From contig JBCBSQ010000027.1 of assembly GCA_039819085.1 (NCBI GenBank), forward strand, positions 1-26,064: 26,064 nucleotides of DNA, given 5' to 3'. Each line of letters opens with the position of its first letter. The stretch's first letter is position 1. The stretch is from MED-G105 sp039819085 (GTDB lineage: Bacteria > Pseudomonadota > Alphaproteobacteria > Caulobacterales > Parvularculaceae). Positions 7,591-14,221 of the stretch are shown piece by piece. The notes below the pieces were generated by a model, which had not been told where the DNA came from, made no database searches, and saw only the letters and a program-made list of their open reading frames with translations. The translations under genes were made by a program, and so were the position numbers.

Positions 7591-7671
7591 TTAGACGGCG
7601 CGCAGAGGCTGCTCCACGACTCCACCCTTCAGCACGGACCCAATCGCCGCTCCAGGTTTCTCACTTGACAT
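7591..7671 (-). CDS. 26-residue micro-ORF with perfect Shine-Dalgarno site
   Basis: An ORF of 26 codons plus stop begins with ATG at 7671 and ends with TAA at 7591-7593. The peptide begins MSSEKPGAAIGSV, continues with a Gly/Val stretch (LKGGVV) and ends EQPLRAV. It has no cysteine, no signal peptide and roughly balanced charge. Coding is supported by position, not homology: a ribosome site complementary to the entire 3' tail of 16S rRNA lies at an ideal distance, an inverted repeat lies just upstream, and a candidate terminator follows. I do not recognise the peptide. It could be a regulatory or leader peptide, a small structural protein or a precursor of a modified peptide. The gene 3' of it (hydrolase) and 5' of it (RcnB-like) lie on the same strand. 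Confidence 0.6.
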   Translation of the reverse strand: MSSEKPGAAIGSVLKGGVVEQPLRAV

Positions 7672-7688
7672 TGGATCACCTCCTTTCT
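7672..7688 (-). promoter_or_regulatory. Full-length anti-SD-complementary ribosome binding site
   Basis: On the minus strand the bases before the micro-ORF ATG read AGAAAGGAGGTGATCCA. This is complementary to the typical alphaproteobacterial 16S 3' end over about 17 bases, where ordinary genes pair over four to six. The GGAGG core is seven bases from the ATG. Confidence 0.8.
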
Positions 7689-7691
7689 GCT

Positions 7692-7712
7692 GTTGAACAC
7701 AGTGTGTTCGAC
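7692..7712. promoter_or_regulatory. Palindrome upstream of the micro-ORF
   Basis: GAACACA-G-TGTGTTC (7695-7709) has perfect seven-base arms, and the symmetry extends two more pairs (7692-7693 with 7711-7712) past one mismatch. It lies directly upstream of the strong ribosome site, so it could be an operator at the start of transcription or a hairpin in the leader that gates the ribosome site. Confidence 0.6.
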
Positions 7713-7744
7713 GCGCGCGCCGAACGCGACCATTAAAGCCTGAG

Positions 7745-8845
7745 TCACATTAAATGAAAGATGAATCCCGCAAGGAGAGAGGCCCCATTCGCCTCTGGCC
7801 GCACCGCGTGGCGTGTCGCCGCCTTAGTAGGGGCGAACGCCCCGATGGTCAGGCCGATTATGGCGCCGGTCGCGATGGAACATAGGATCGCATCGCCGCT
7901 GTCATAGTCACGGACCCAATGGTAGCCGACGGGCGGCGCATAGAGGCCGTAGAGACCGTAGTCCACGATGATCACCGTCCGCGGGTGATAGCCATAAAGT
8001 CCGCCGATCGAGTAGCGCGGAATATAGCCGCGATAGAGGTGGCGGTGGGCGCGATAATGCCGCCCATAGTGGAAATTCCGATGGTGGAACCGGTGATGGC
8101 GGTGCGCCCGGCCGTGGTGGAAGCCGCGGTTGTAGCGGTGGTGACGGTTGGCGTGCCGACGGCCGTCTCGGTATCCGGCGCGGTATCCGTCGCGACGACC
8201 ATGATGGAAGCCTCGGCCGCGATGTCCGTCGTGATGGAAACCGCCGCGGCGTCCTCGATGGCCGTCATGGCGCCCACGCCCGCGGTGGCCCCGGCCGCGA
8301 TGGCCGTCATGGCCGCGCCGTCCGTGGCGCCCGCGATCGGCGTGGCGACGGTCGCCGCGATCGAAATTCGCGTGTTGGTGTTCGACATGGCCTTGGTTTT
8401 GGACGCCGCCTCGGCGTCCATTGCCCCGCCCCTCGCCGTTGCCGCGCCGTCCGTCGCGCCGGCCTTCGCCGCCGCCGCGGGGTCCGCCCCGAAGCGCGCC
8501 GTCGTCCCGGCGTCCGCCTCGACGGCCTTGGTCGCCTCGGTTTTCAGCGACTCTGCGTTGCTGGCCGCCGCGTCTATCGCCTTGGTGCTCGGCTTGGCGC
8601 GGTCCGCGCCGCGCGCCGTCGTCTCGCCCGCGCCGGCCGCGTTGCTCCTGGCCGCCGCGTCGATGCATGCCGCGCGCTTGGTTGTGGCGTTCTCCGCGGG
8701 AGCTGCCTCGGTCGCGCCCGCCGTCTCTGATTCGATGCCCGTCATGGGCGCGATCTCCGCGCTGAGCCTGCGCTTCCTCCACGCCGGCCACGGCGAACAT
8801 AGAGGCCGCAAGGCCCGCAGCGGCGATTAACTTAAGGAGGTTCAT
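7745..8845 (-). CDS. Secreted RcnB-like protein with long Arg/Gly/His-rich region
   Basis: The ATG at 8845 follows a GAGGTGGGAC ribosome site and gives a 366-residue protein. A longer GTG reading from 8857 is unlikely. The N-terminus MNLLKLIAAAGLAASMFAVAG followed by EEAQAQ is a signal peptide, so the protein is periplasmic or exported. The C-terminal 60-70 residues match the RcnB fold: a GYHPRTVIIVDYGLYGL strand region, PVGYHWVRDYDSGDAILCSIATG and a hydrophobic IIGLTIGAF tail. E. coli RcnB is a small periplasmic protein involved in Ni/Co homeostasis. Here about 250 intervening residues are dominated by Arg, Gly, His and Asp in repeats such as GHDGHRGRGHRG, far longer than in small RcnB proteins. 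The His-rich part could bind metal and the Arg-rich part polyanions; both are inferences. Its skewed codons open long spurious frames on both strands. Confidence 0.82.
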   Translation of the reverse strand: MNLLKLIAAAGLAASMFAVAGVEEAQAQRGDRAHDGHRIRDGGRDRGSSRGERHNQARGMHRRGGQEQRGRRGRDDGARRGPRQAEHQGDRRGGQQRRVAENRGDQGRRGGRRDDGALRGGPRGGGEGRRDGRRGNGEGRGNGRRGGVQNQGHVEHQHANFDRGDRRHADRGRHGRRGHDGHRGRGHRGRGRHDGHRGRRGGFHHDGHRGRGFHHGRRDGYRAGYRDGRRHANRHHRYNRGFHHGRAHRHHRFHHRNFHYGRHYRAHRHLYRGYIPRYSIGGLYGYHPRTVIIVDYGLYGLYAPPVGYHWVRDYDSGDAILCSIATGAIIGLTIGAFAPTKAATRHAVRPEANGASLLAGFIFHLM

Positions 8846-8942
8846 GTCCCACCTCACTTTCGTAGCGAAAACGCGTTTATACCGCCCCTCATCGCTCGAA
8901 TGTGGCTAGGACGCGCTGAACTGCGTCTGAACGGGGTATTCA

Positions 8943-9386
8943 GTGTCCGAATTTCAAGACGAGACCGGCTTGCGCGTCAGCGAGACGATCACGATCCCCG
9001 CCTGGGAGCTGCGCGAGGCGTTCGTCCGAGCTGGCGGCCCAGGCGGACAGAACGTCAACAAAGTCGCGACCGCCGTGCAATTGCGTTGGAATGTCGAGGC
9101 CTCATCCCTTCCAGCCGGCGTGAAAGAGCGTATCAAACGGCACTGGCGGACGCGGCTGACGCGCGAGGGCGACCTTCTGATCGAGGCGCGGACGCACCGA
9201 ACGCAGGCGCGCAACCGCGCAGAGGCGCGGGAGCGGCTGGCGGACATGGTGCGCGTCGCGACGACGCCTCGCAAACGGCGGGTGCCGACGCGGCCGACGG
9301 CGGGATCGGTGAAACGGCGCCGGGCGTCGAAGACACGGCGCGGCGCGGTGAAGGCGCTGCGCGGGAAGGTTTCGGACGACGACTAG
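8943..9386 (+). CDS. arfB: Peptidyl-tRNA hydrolase ArfB (YaeJ-type ribosome rescue factor)
   Basis: ArfB is a release-factor-like protein that hydrolyses peptidyl-tRNA on ribosomes stalled without a stop codon. The catalytic GGQ lies in RAGGPGGQNVNKVAT (GGQ at 34-36), followed by a compact single domain and a Lys/Arg-rich C-terminal tail (RKRR, VKRRRASKTRRG) that in ArfB occupies the empty mRNA channel. The 147-residue length is typical and excludes RF1/RF2, since the codon-recognition domain is absent. It starts at GTG (8943). It is divergent from the RcnB-like gene across a gap of about 100 bases and is followed by the acyl-CoA synthetase 83 bases downstream. Confidence 0.93.
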   Translation: MSEFQDETGLRVSETITIPAWELREAFVRAGGPGGQNVNKVATAVQLRWNVEASSLPAGVKERIKRHWRTRLTREGDLLIEARTHRTQARNRAEARERLADMVRVATTPRKRRVPTRPTAGSVKRRRASKTRRGAVKALRGKVSDDD

Positions 9387-9469
9387 CGCGCGCTCCTTGG
9401 CCAAAGGATGCCATCGCGGCGCGCTGGCGCTAAGGTCGTCTCAAAATAACCAAGCGCGGGAGGCGGACC

Positions 9470-11089
9470 TTGTACGAAGTCGAACTCGAATTCGCGGAGT
9501 TTGCCGCGCAGCGAGACGATACTGTCGAACAGACAACAGTGGGCGGGGTCCTGCGGGCCGCGGCGGCGCGCGCGCCCGACGCGATCGCGCTTGTCGAGGC
9601 GGACATTGACGGCCAGGTCGGCCGGCAGTGGAGTTATCAGGCGCTTTTGGGTGATGCCGAGCGTCTCGCCCAGGCGCTACTCTCGAAGTTCGAGCCCGGC
9701 GAACGGATTGCAATATGGTCGCCGAACATTCCGGAATGGGTGCTGTTGGAATATGCGAGCGCGCTCGCCGGTTTGACGCTGGTCACCGTGAACCCGGCCT
9801 ATCAGCCTAAAGAACTAAAATACGTGCTGGAGCAGTCCGGGGCGGTCGGCCTGTTCCTGGTCAAAGAGTTCCGCGGCAATCCGATGGGTGAGATCGCCCA
9901 GGAGGTCTGCGCGGAGATCGGCGGTAAGATCCGCTACGTCGTCGATCTTGAAGACGAAGCGGCCCTCTTCGCTGGATCCGAGAGCGGCGCGAGCCTGCCC
10001 GACGTGCAGCCCGAAGACCCTGTGCAGATTCAATACACCTCTGGCACCACCGGCTTTCCCAAAGGCGCGGTGCTGCACCATCTCGGCCTGACCAACAATT
10101 CGCGCATGGTGTTCAAACGCCTCAAGGCCCAGCGCGGCGACACAGTGCTCAATTTCATGCCGATGTTTCACACGGCCGGGTGCGCGATCCTTACGCTGGG
10201 CAGCGCGCAGTTCGATTGCCGGATGATCATCGCGAAACTGTTCGATCCCAGCCGCATGCTGGCGCTAATTGAGTCCGAGCGGGTGGATTTTATGTTCGGC
10301 GTGCCGACGATGCTGATCGGGTTGAGTGAAGCGCAGGCGACGGCGGGCAGGGACGTCTCTTCGGTGCGGATGGCGTGTTCGGGGGGATCGATGGTGCCGC
10401 CGGAATTGGTCCGGCGGATCCGCGCCACGTTCGGTTGCGATTTCGAAACGGTCTATGGGCAGACTGAGACGTCGCCTGTTTTGACCCAGACTAGGGCGGA
10501 CGACACGCTCGACGATCTTTGCAACACGGTGGGCCAAGCGCTGCCGCAAATTGAGATGTCGATCCGCGATCCGAACACCAACGCGCCTGTGGCTATCGAT
10601 GAAGTCGGTGAGATCTGCGCGCGCGGCTACTGCAATATGATCGGCTACAACAACAATCCCGACGCCACTGCGGCGACGATCGACGCCGAGGGCTGGCTGC
10701 ACACCGGCGATCTCGGCGCAATGGATGCGCGCGGTTATGTGCGCGTCACCGGCCGCGTGAAAGAGATGATCATCCGCGGCGGCGAGAACCTGTTCCCAGC
10801 CGAGATCGAAAACACGCTCCTGGAGCATCCGGACGTCGCTGAAGTGGCTGTGGTGGGCGTGCCCGACGATCGTTGGGGCGAGATCGTCGCCTGTTTCATC
10901 CGGCTGTCGGCTGGCGCCGGGCTCGACCGTGACGCGCTGAGCGCCCATTGCCGGGCGCATATGTCGCCGCAGAAGACGCCGGCGCGGTGGATCGAGGTGA
11001 GCGACTGGCCGCTGACCGGTTCGGGCAAAATCCAGAAGTTCGTGCTGCGCGATCGATTTGTCGAAGGCGCTTACGAGCACGCGTCATAG
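9470..11089 (+). CDS. AMP-binding acyl-CoA synthetase
   Basis: This is a 539-residue adenylate-forming enzyme of the acyl-CoA synthetase family, which converts a carboxylic acid, ATP and CoA to an acyl-CoA via an acyl-adenylate. The motifs are in order: P-loop YTSGTTGFPKGA (189-200), YGQTETSP (329-336), HTGDLG (411-416), the hinge GRVKEMIIRGGENLFPAEIE (428-447) and the catalytic lysine in GSGKIQK (K520). The start is TTG at 9470, supported by GGAGG six bases upstream. The chain specificity (medium/long-chain fatty acid, sterol side chain or aromatic acid) cannot be read from these motifs. It stands alone downstream of arfB, without other beta-oxidation genes, and is followed by the structured repeats. 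Confidence 0.9.
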   Translation: MYEVELEFAEFAAQRDDTVEQTTVGGVLRAAAARAPDAIALVEADIDGQVGRQWSYQALLGDAERLAQALLSKFEPGERIAIWSPNIPEWVLLEYASALAGLTLVTVNPAYQPKELKYVLEQSGAVGLFLVKEFRGNPMGEIAQEVCAEIGGKIRYVVDLEDEAALFAGSESGASLPDVQPEDPVQIQYTSGTTGFPKGAVLHHLGLTNNSRMVFKRLKAQRGDTVLNFMPMFHTAGCAILTLGSAQFDCRMIIAKLFDPSRMLALIESERVDFMFGVPTMLIGLSEAQATAGRDVSSVRMACSGGSMVPPELVRRIRATFGCDFETVYGQTETSPVLTQTRADDTLDDLCNTVGQALPQIEMSIRDPNTNAPVAIDEVGEICARGYCNMIGYNNNPDATAATIDAEGWLHTGDLGAMDARGYVRVTGRVKEMIIRGGENLFPAEIENTLLEHPDVAEVAVVGVPDDRWGEIVACFIRLSAGAGLDRDALSAHCRAHMSPQKTPARWIEVSDWPLTGSGKIQKFVLRDRFVEGAYEHAS

Positions 11090-11113
11090 GGGACCGTGGC
11101 CTGTGCTGGATGT

Positions 11114-11186
11114 TAATGAGCCCCTGCCGGGGGCATTCAAATCCTATTTTCGGTCCACCAGACCGAAAATTTCGGCGAAGCCGAAG
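11114..11186. repeat. Structured repeat, copy 1
   Basis: This is the first of two diverged copies of a unit of roughly 75-85 bases. It contains three consecutive hairpins: GCCCC-TGCC-GGGGGC (11120-11134), TTTTCGGTC-CACCA-GACCGAAAA (11147-11169) and TTCGGC-GAA-GCCGAA (11171-11185). Stem bases differ from copy 2 while pairing is kept. The right closing arm present in copy 2 is absent. It begins 24 bases after the acyl-CoA synthetase stop and could also help end that transcript. Confidence 0.8.
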
Positions 11187-11248
11187 TGTGGGAGAGCAGC
11201 CTTGAGCGCGACCCATCGCGGAGGCAAGGCCGGAGCGGGCGGTCAAAC

Positions 11249-11334
11249 TAACGGGCCCCTGCCGGGGCATTCGTTTCCTATTTTCGATCCCCTGGATCGG
11301 AAATTTTTGGCGAAGCCAAAACCGGAAACGAATG
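11249..11334. repeat. Structured repeat, copy 2, abutting tRNA-Phe
   Basis: The second copy has the same hairpin order: GCCCC-TGCC-GGGGC (11255-11268), TTTTCGATCC-CCT-GGATCGGAAA (11281-11303) and TTTTGGC-GAA-GCCAAAA (11105+200 to 11121+200, that is 11305-11321). An outer helix, CATTCGTTTCC (11268-11278) with GGAAACGAATG (11324-11334), encloses the last two hairpins and ends on the CCA bases of tRNA-Phe. The layout is therefore a closed multi-branch structure immediately 3' of the tRNA. Confidence 0.82.
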
Positions 11335-11407
11335 GTGCCCGGGGGCGGATTTGAACCACCGACACGCGGATTTTCAATCCGCTGCTCTACCCCTGAGCTA
11401 CCCGGGC
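11333..11407 (-). tRNA. tRNA-Phe (GAA)
   Basis: Read on the minus strand it starts GCCCGGG (acceptor 5' strand, plus 11401-11407) and ends CCCGGGC-A-CCA, with a perfect seven-pair acceptor stem and an encoded CCA. The anticodon arm GCGGA-TTGAAAA-TCCGC carries GAA, and the T-arm contains GGTTCAAATCC. It lies downstream of yacG on the same strand and is probably transcribed with it or from an unrecognised local promoter. Confidence 0.97.
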
Positions 11408-11452
11408 CAGCCATCGGGGAAGCGGGTGTTTAGCGCTCCGCGGCGCGGCTGT

Positions 11453-11647
11453 CTACGGCTCTTGTGGGCTTGATCCGGGCGTATCCTCGGCGTCCTCGGC
11501 GGCTGCGCCCGGTATCGCGTAGCTATTGTTCAACCAACGCGACAAATCGATATCGGCGCACCGTTTTGAACAAAAGGGTCGATAGTCCGGCGAAGCCGGG
11601 TTGGACTCGCAGAGCGGGCAGATGGCGGGCTTGGGCGATTGGGTCAT
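11453..11647 (-). CDS. yacG: YacG family zinc-binding DNA gyrase inhibitor
   Basis: YacG is a small zinc protein; the E. coli protein binds GyrB and inhibits gyrase DNA binding. The 64-residue product has the four-cysteine zinc site CPLC...FCSKRCADIDLSRWL (Cys 10, 13, 26, 30), the family's signature, followed by NNSYAIPG and an acidic, disordered tail. The ATG overlaps the RNase E/G stop codon (ATGA, 11644-11647), so it is translationally coupled as the last protein gene of the infA-maf-RNase-yacG cluster. Its role in this organism is inferred from the family. Confidence 0.92.
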   Translation of the reverse strand: MTQSPKPAICPLCESNPASPDYRPFCSKRCADIDLSRWLNNSYAIPGAAAEDAEDTPGSSPQEP

Positions 11648-12693
11648 ATGACGTCGACTACTGACTTTGAGCGATGGGTTTCGCCAAGACGTATCAATGG
11701 TCCGAGGGCGTTCGCAACAGAGGCGCGCGCCTCAGCGTTTAGCGCTCTCCAAGCGCGTCGGGCGCTGACCGTCAATTTAAGTTCGTAGAGTTGCGAGGGG
11801 CTCGAGGCCGCCTCGCGTTGGGCGTCGCGGAGCGCTTCGAACAGTTCGGTTTCCGGGCTTTGGCCGCCGGTCTCGTCAAGCAGGGTATCAGCGACGGGCC
11901 GCCATCGCCATTCCACCGAAGCCTCCAGGAGGCCGAAGCGTGACGCGGGCAGGGCGTCGGCGTTGGCGCTGGAAACAGCTGCGTGCGCTTCAAGAAACGC
12001 GAGCTTCGCCTTGTCGCGGAATGGACGGGGTATCGGGCCGATGCAATCGATCACGACTAGGCCGCCAAGTCCGCGCAACGCCATTTGCCGCGCCGCTTCG
12101 CCTGCGGCGGCGACGTTGATGGCGGCCGCCCGCGCGGCCGGCGATCCGCGATCGTCCCGCCCGGCGGTGTCGATGTCGAAGCTTGTGAGCGCCGGCGTTC
12201 GGTGGATCTGCAGTCTGCCGCCGCCGGCGATCTGGTTTGTTGGAGCGAGCGCATCTTCGAACGCGGCCTCGACCAAGTCATCGAACGGGCCGGTTCTGAC
12301 CACGGATGTGTCGCCGCCGTTCGGCAACGCCGCGCGCCAAAAGTCAAAGGGGGCGTCAGCCGAGACCGGCCCTTCTGTCGGCGCCGCGCGCGCGAGTTTG
12401 TCTCTGCGCGCCTCGGCGGCGATTCGAACGCTTAGCCGCCGGCCCTCGACGAGCCCGGCCTTCGAATTTGACGAAAGGAAAGCCTCCTCGCCGGAGGCGA
12501 GTTCTAAGAAGGCGCCGCCCTGCGCCGGCGAGACCTTTGCGATCCGCGCTTCGACGACCTCGCCCCAGCGTGCGTGCCGTCCCGCATCGAAGGGGCGCGA
12601 TATGAAAAGGCCAATCGGGCGGCTGCTTGAGTCGAGCGCCACCGCTCGTGTTTCGGCGGCTGACTCTTCGACTCGGATTGTGTCGACGGTCAT
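11644..12693 (-). CDS. Short ribonuclease E/G family protein
   Basis: The protein belongs to the RNase E/G family of 5'-end-sensing endoribonucleases. An S1-like segment (GEVVEARIAKVSPAQGGAFL) is followed by the DNase I-like catalytic region with TSFDIDTAGRDDR and the second acidic site in LGGLVVIDCIGP, then SRFGLLEAS. Both catalytic aspartates appear present, although the second motif differs from the usual IDFIDM. The CPxC zinc-link that follows FGLLE in full-length E. coli RNase E and G is absent, as is a C-terminal scaffold domain. I chose ATG 12693 because it starts just before the RIxVEES-like strand. A TTG at 12744, overlapping the upstream stop, would add 17 residues, and neither start has a strong ribosome site. 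It sits between the lectin-like gene and yacG. Confidence 0.83.
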   Translation of the reverse strand: MTVDTIRVEESAAETRAVALDSSSRPIGLFISRPFDAGRHARWGEVVEARIAKVSPAQGGAFLELASGEEAFLSSNSKAGLVEGRRLSVRIAAEARRDKLARAAPTEGPVSADAPFDFWRAALPNGGDTSVVRTGPFDDLVEAAFEDALAPTNQIAGGGRLQIHRTPALTSFDIDTAGRDDRGSPAARAAAINVAAAGEAARQMALRGLGGLVVIDCIGPIPRPFRDKAKLAFLEAHAAVSSANADALPASRFGLLEASVEWRWRPVADTLLDETGGQSPETELFEALRDAQREAASSPSQLYELKLTVSARRAWRALNAEARASVANALGPLIRLGETHRSKSVVDVI

Positions 12694-12740
12694 CGCTTGG
12701 CCATGACTGCGCGCGGCGGCGTGGTCAAGGCGCTCTGTTT

Positions 12741-14195
12741 TCAACGCACCAGCGCGTCGAATTCCAAGACGAAATACGGCGTAGCCCCGCCGGCGGCTTC
12801 CGCAAAGGCGCCCTTGGGCTGCACGCGGATATGCGTCACCGCGGGATCGGAGCCATCGGTTTGCGCGGTAGGCGTGTAGGTGAAAGTCAAGCCGCCATCG
12901 TTGGAGAATTCGAGATCATCGGACGGGTCCGACAAGCCTCCAAACGCATAGGTCAAATTGCTCGATGGGGTCCCATCGAGAAATCGAACCGGACCTGAGC
13001 CCGCAACCCCAATATCGGCGACGATCATCGACACATCGGCCGGGATCGCATCGACGAAGGAAACCGTGTCGGCGTCGATCGGCGCGTTGCCTACGCTGTC
13101 GACGCGAATTGCGTAACGCGCCCGCGCGCCGGGGATCGCATAGGCCGCCCCTGCGCCGGTGACGGGATCTTCTTCGATTGAGACGGTCTTCGCGGCGGTA
13201 AGGTCGCCCTCAAAGGTCGCATGGAACGAGTCGGAGAACGCCAGGATGGCGGCCGCCTCCGCGATGTGGGACCGATCCGAGTCATTCGCGATGTCTTCGT
13301 CGACCTGCAGGCCGATCGTCGTGGACGAGAGCGAGCATCGCCGGAGCCAGCCGCCGTCTGAGCCATTGCGACTGGTTTTAGCGGCGACCACGCGAGCGCT
13401 CGTCCAGGCCGTTGGAGAAAACACGTTTGTCACGCACGTGTTCGCGTATCCGACAATATTGGTCGGCGCGCCGGAGGCGCGCCATGAGACTGACCCTCCG
13501 TTCACACCGCTGAACGCGCCCGACAGGCCTTGCGGAAACGCGATCCAACCGATGGTCTCCGGCGCGACCGAGCCTGCCGAGACCTCGCTGCGCTCGAGCG
13601 CGATCTCAACGCCGCTGGTGGTCGGGTTCCGCATGACCACCGTCAACCAAGGGATGGAAGGCGCGCCCGGCGGGGCGCCGGTCTCGCTATTCATTGTCTG
13701 AATATCCGCGATCACCGCGGCCGTCGCTGGCAGAGCCGTTCCAAATCCGATCGCGTCCCAGCCCGACGGGCCGCCCACCACGCCCGCGCGCTGGACGGTA
13801 GAGGTTGTGTGAAAGCCGGCGACTGCGACCCCGCCGCCGGGCAAGGTCAGTATTCCGGGCTCCATCGCCACATAGTCGACCGTCATGGAGACGTGCGGTC
13901 CGTCGTTTCCAGTCGGCTCGACAGCCGCAATCTCAAAGCCTGTCGTGGTCACATTGCGGATGCGAAGCGCTGAAGAGTCGCCGCCTTGCGTGGTGGGCAG
14001 CGAGACGACGACCGGGATCGTGTCGAAGGGTTGCTGGAACGTCACGCTGGTAAACGCCGCCGTTGCGAACGTGTCCAATGTGGTGACGCGCCCGGCTTCG
14101 AGCCGGCGCGCATGCGCTTCCGGCGAAACCGCGGCGGCCATCGCGCAGGCGAGCCCGACCGGTGCGAGACTTATACGGCGGAGTCCCCAAGACAT
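12741..14195 (-). CDS. Secreted protein with two lectin-like repeats and DUF11-like C-terminus
   Basis: This 484-residue exported protein has a signal peptide ending near SPEAHA. Two related units of about 100 residues follow: one with PFDTIPVVVSLPTTQ, LRIRNVTTTGFEIA and MTVDYVAMEPG, the second with AAVIADIQTMNSETG, LTVVMRNPTTSGVEIALE and IGWIAFPQG. This strand pattern (approach to a target value, 'vRNvTttGFeia', 'vdYvAmepG') resembles H-type lectin domains, but carbohydrate binding is not shown. The last 140 residues (ARYAIRVDSVGNAPIDADTV, FVDAIPADVSMIV) resemble DUF11/isopeptide-type beta domains of surface proteins. It lies within the infA-maf-RNase-yacG cluster, 26 bases after maf, and has no clear ribosome site. 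An exported surface or matrix protein is the best reading. Confidence 0.68.
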   Translation of the reverse strand: MSWGLRRISLAPVGLACAMAAAVSPEAHARRLEAGRVTTLDTFATAAFTSVTFQQPFDTIPVVVSLPTTQGGDSSALRIRNVTTTGFEIAAVEPTGNDGPHVSMTVDYVAMEPGILTLPGGGVAVAGFHTTSTVQRAGVVGGPSGWDAIGFGTALPATAAVIADIQTMNSETGAPPGAPSIPWLTVVMRNPTTSGVEIALERSEVSAGSVAPETIGWIAFPQGLSGAFSGVNGGSVSWRASGAPTNIVGYANTCVTNVFSPTAWTSARVVAAKTSRNGSDGGWLRRCSLSSTTIGLQVDEDIANDSDRSHIAEAAAILAFSDSFHATFEGDLTAAKTVSIEEDPVTGAGAAYAIPGARARYAIRVDSVGNAPIDADTVSFVDAIPADVSMIVADIGVAGSGPVRFLDGTPSSNLTYAFGGLSDPSDDLEFSNDGGLTFTYTPTAQTDGSDPAVTHIRVQPKGAFAEAAGGATPYFVLEFDALVR

Positions 14196-14221
14196 AATCG
14201 AAGACTAATTGCGGCGGAAAG

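Noticed and set aside
7672..7688. A fragment of 16S rRNA 3' end on the plus strand
   Set aside because: Only about 17 bases match and no other rRNA sequence flanks them. The position directly before an ATG on the opposite strand makes a ribosome site the better explanation.
7695..7709. LexA (SOS) box
   Set aside because: The spacing GAAC-N7-GTTC is superficially similar, but alphaproteobacterial LexA sites are direct repeats (GTTC-N7-GTTC), whereas this is inverted, and the flanking genes are not SOS genes.
7919..8830. Long open frames on both strands across the RcnB-like gene (for example 303 codons on the plus strand)
   Set aside because: They are shadows created by the Arg/Gly/His codon bias of the real minus-strand gene. 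Their Ala/Val- or Ala/Thr-only composition, lack of ribosome sites and lack of any domain argue against coding.
11058..11354. 98-codon plus-strand ORF through the two structured repeats, giving two similar peptide segments (PLPG...AKPK)
   Set aside because: It begins inside the acyl-CoA synthetase gene and runs into tRNA-Phe. The similarity of its segments follows from the repeat being in the same frame, and the base changes preserve hairpins, not codons.
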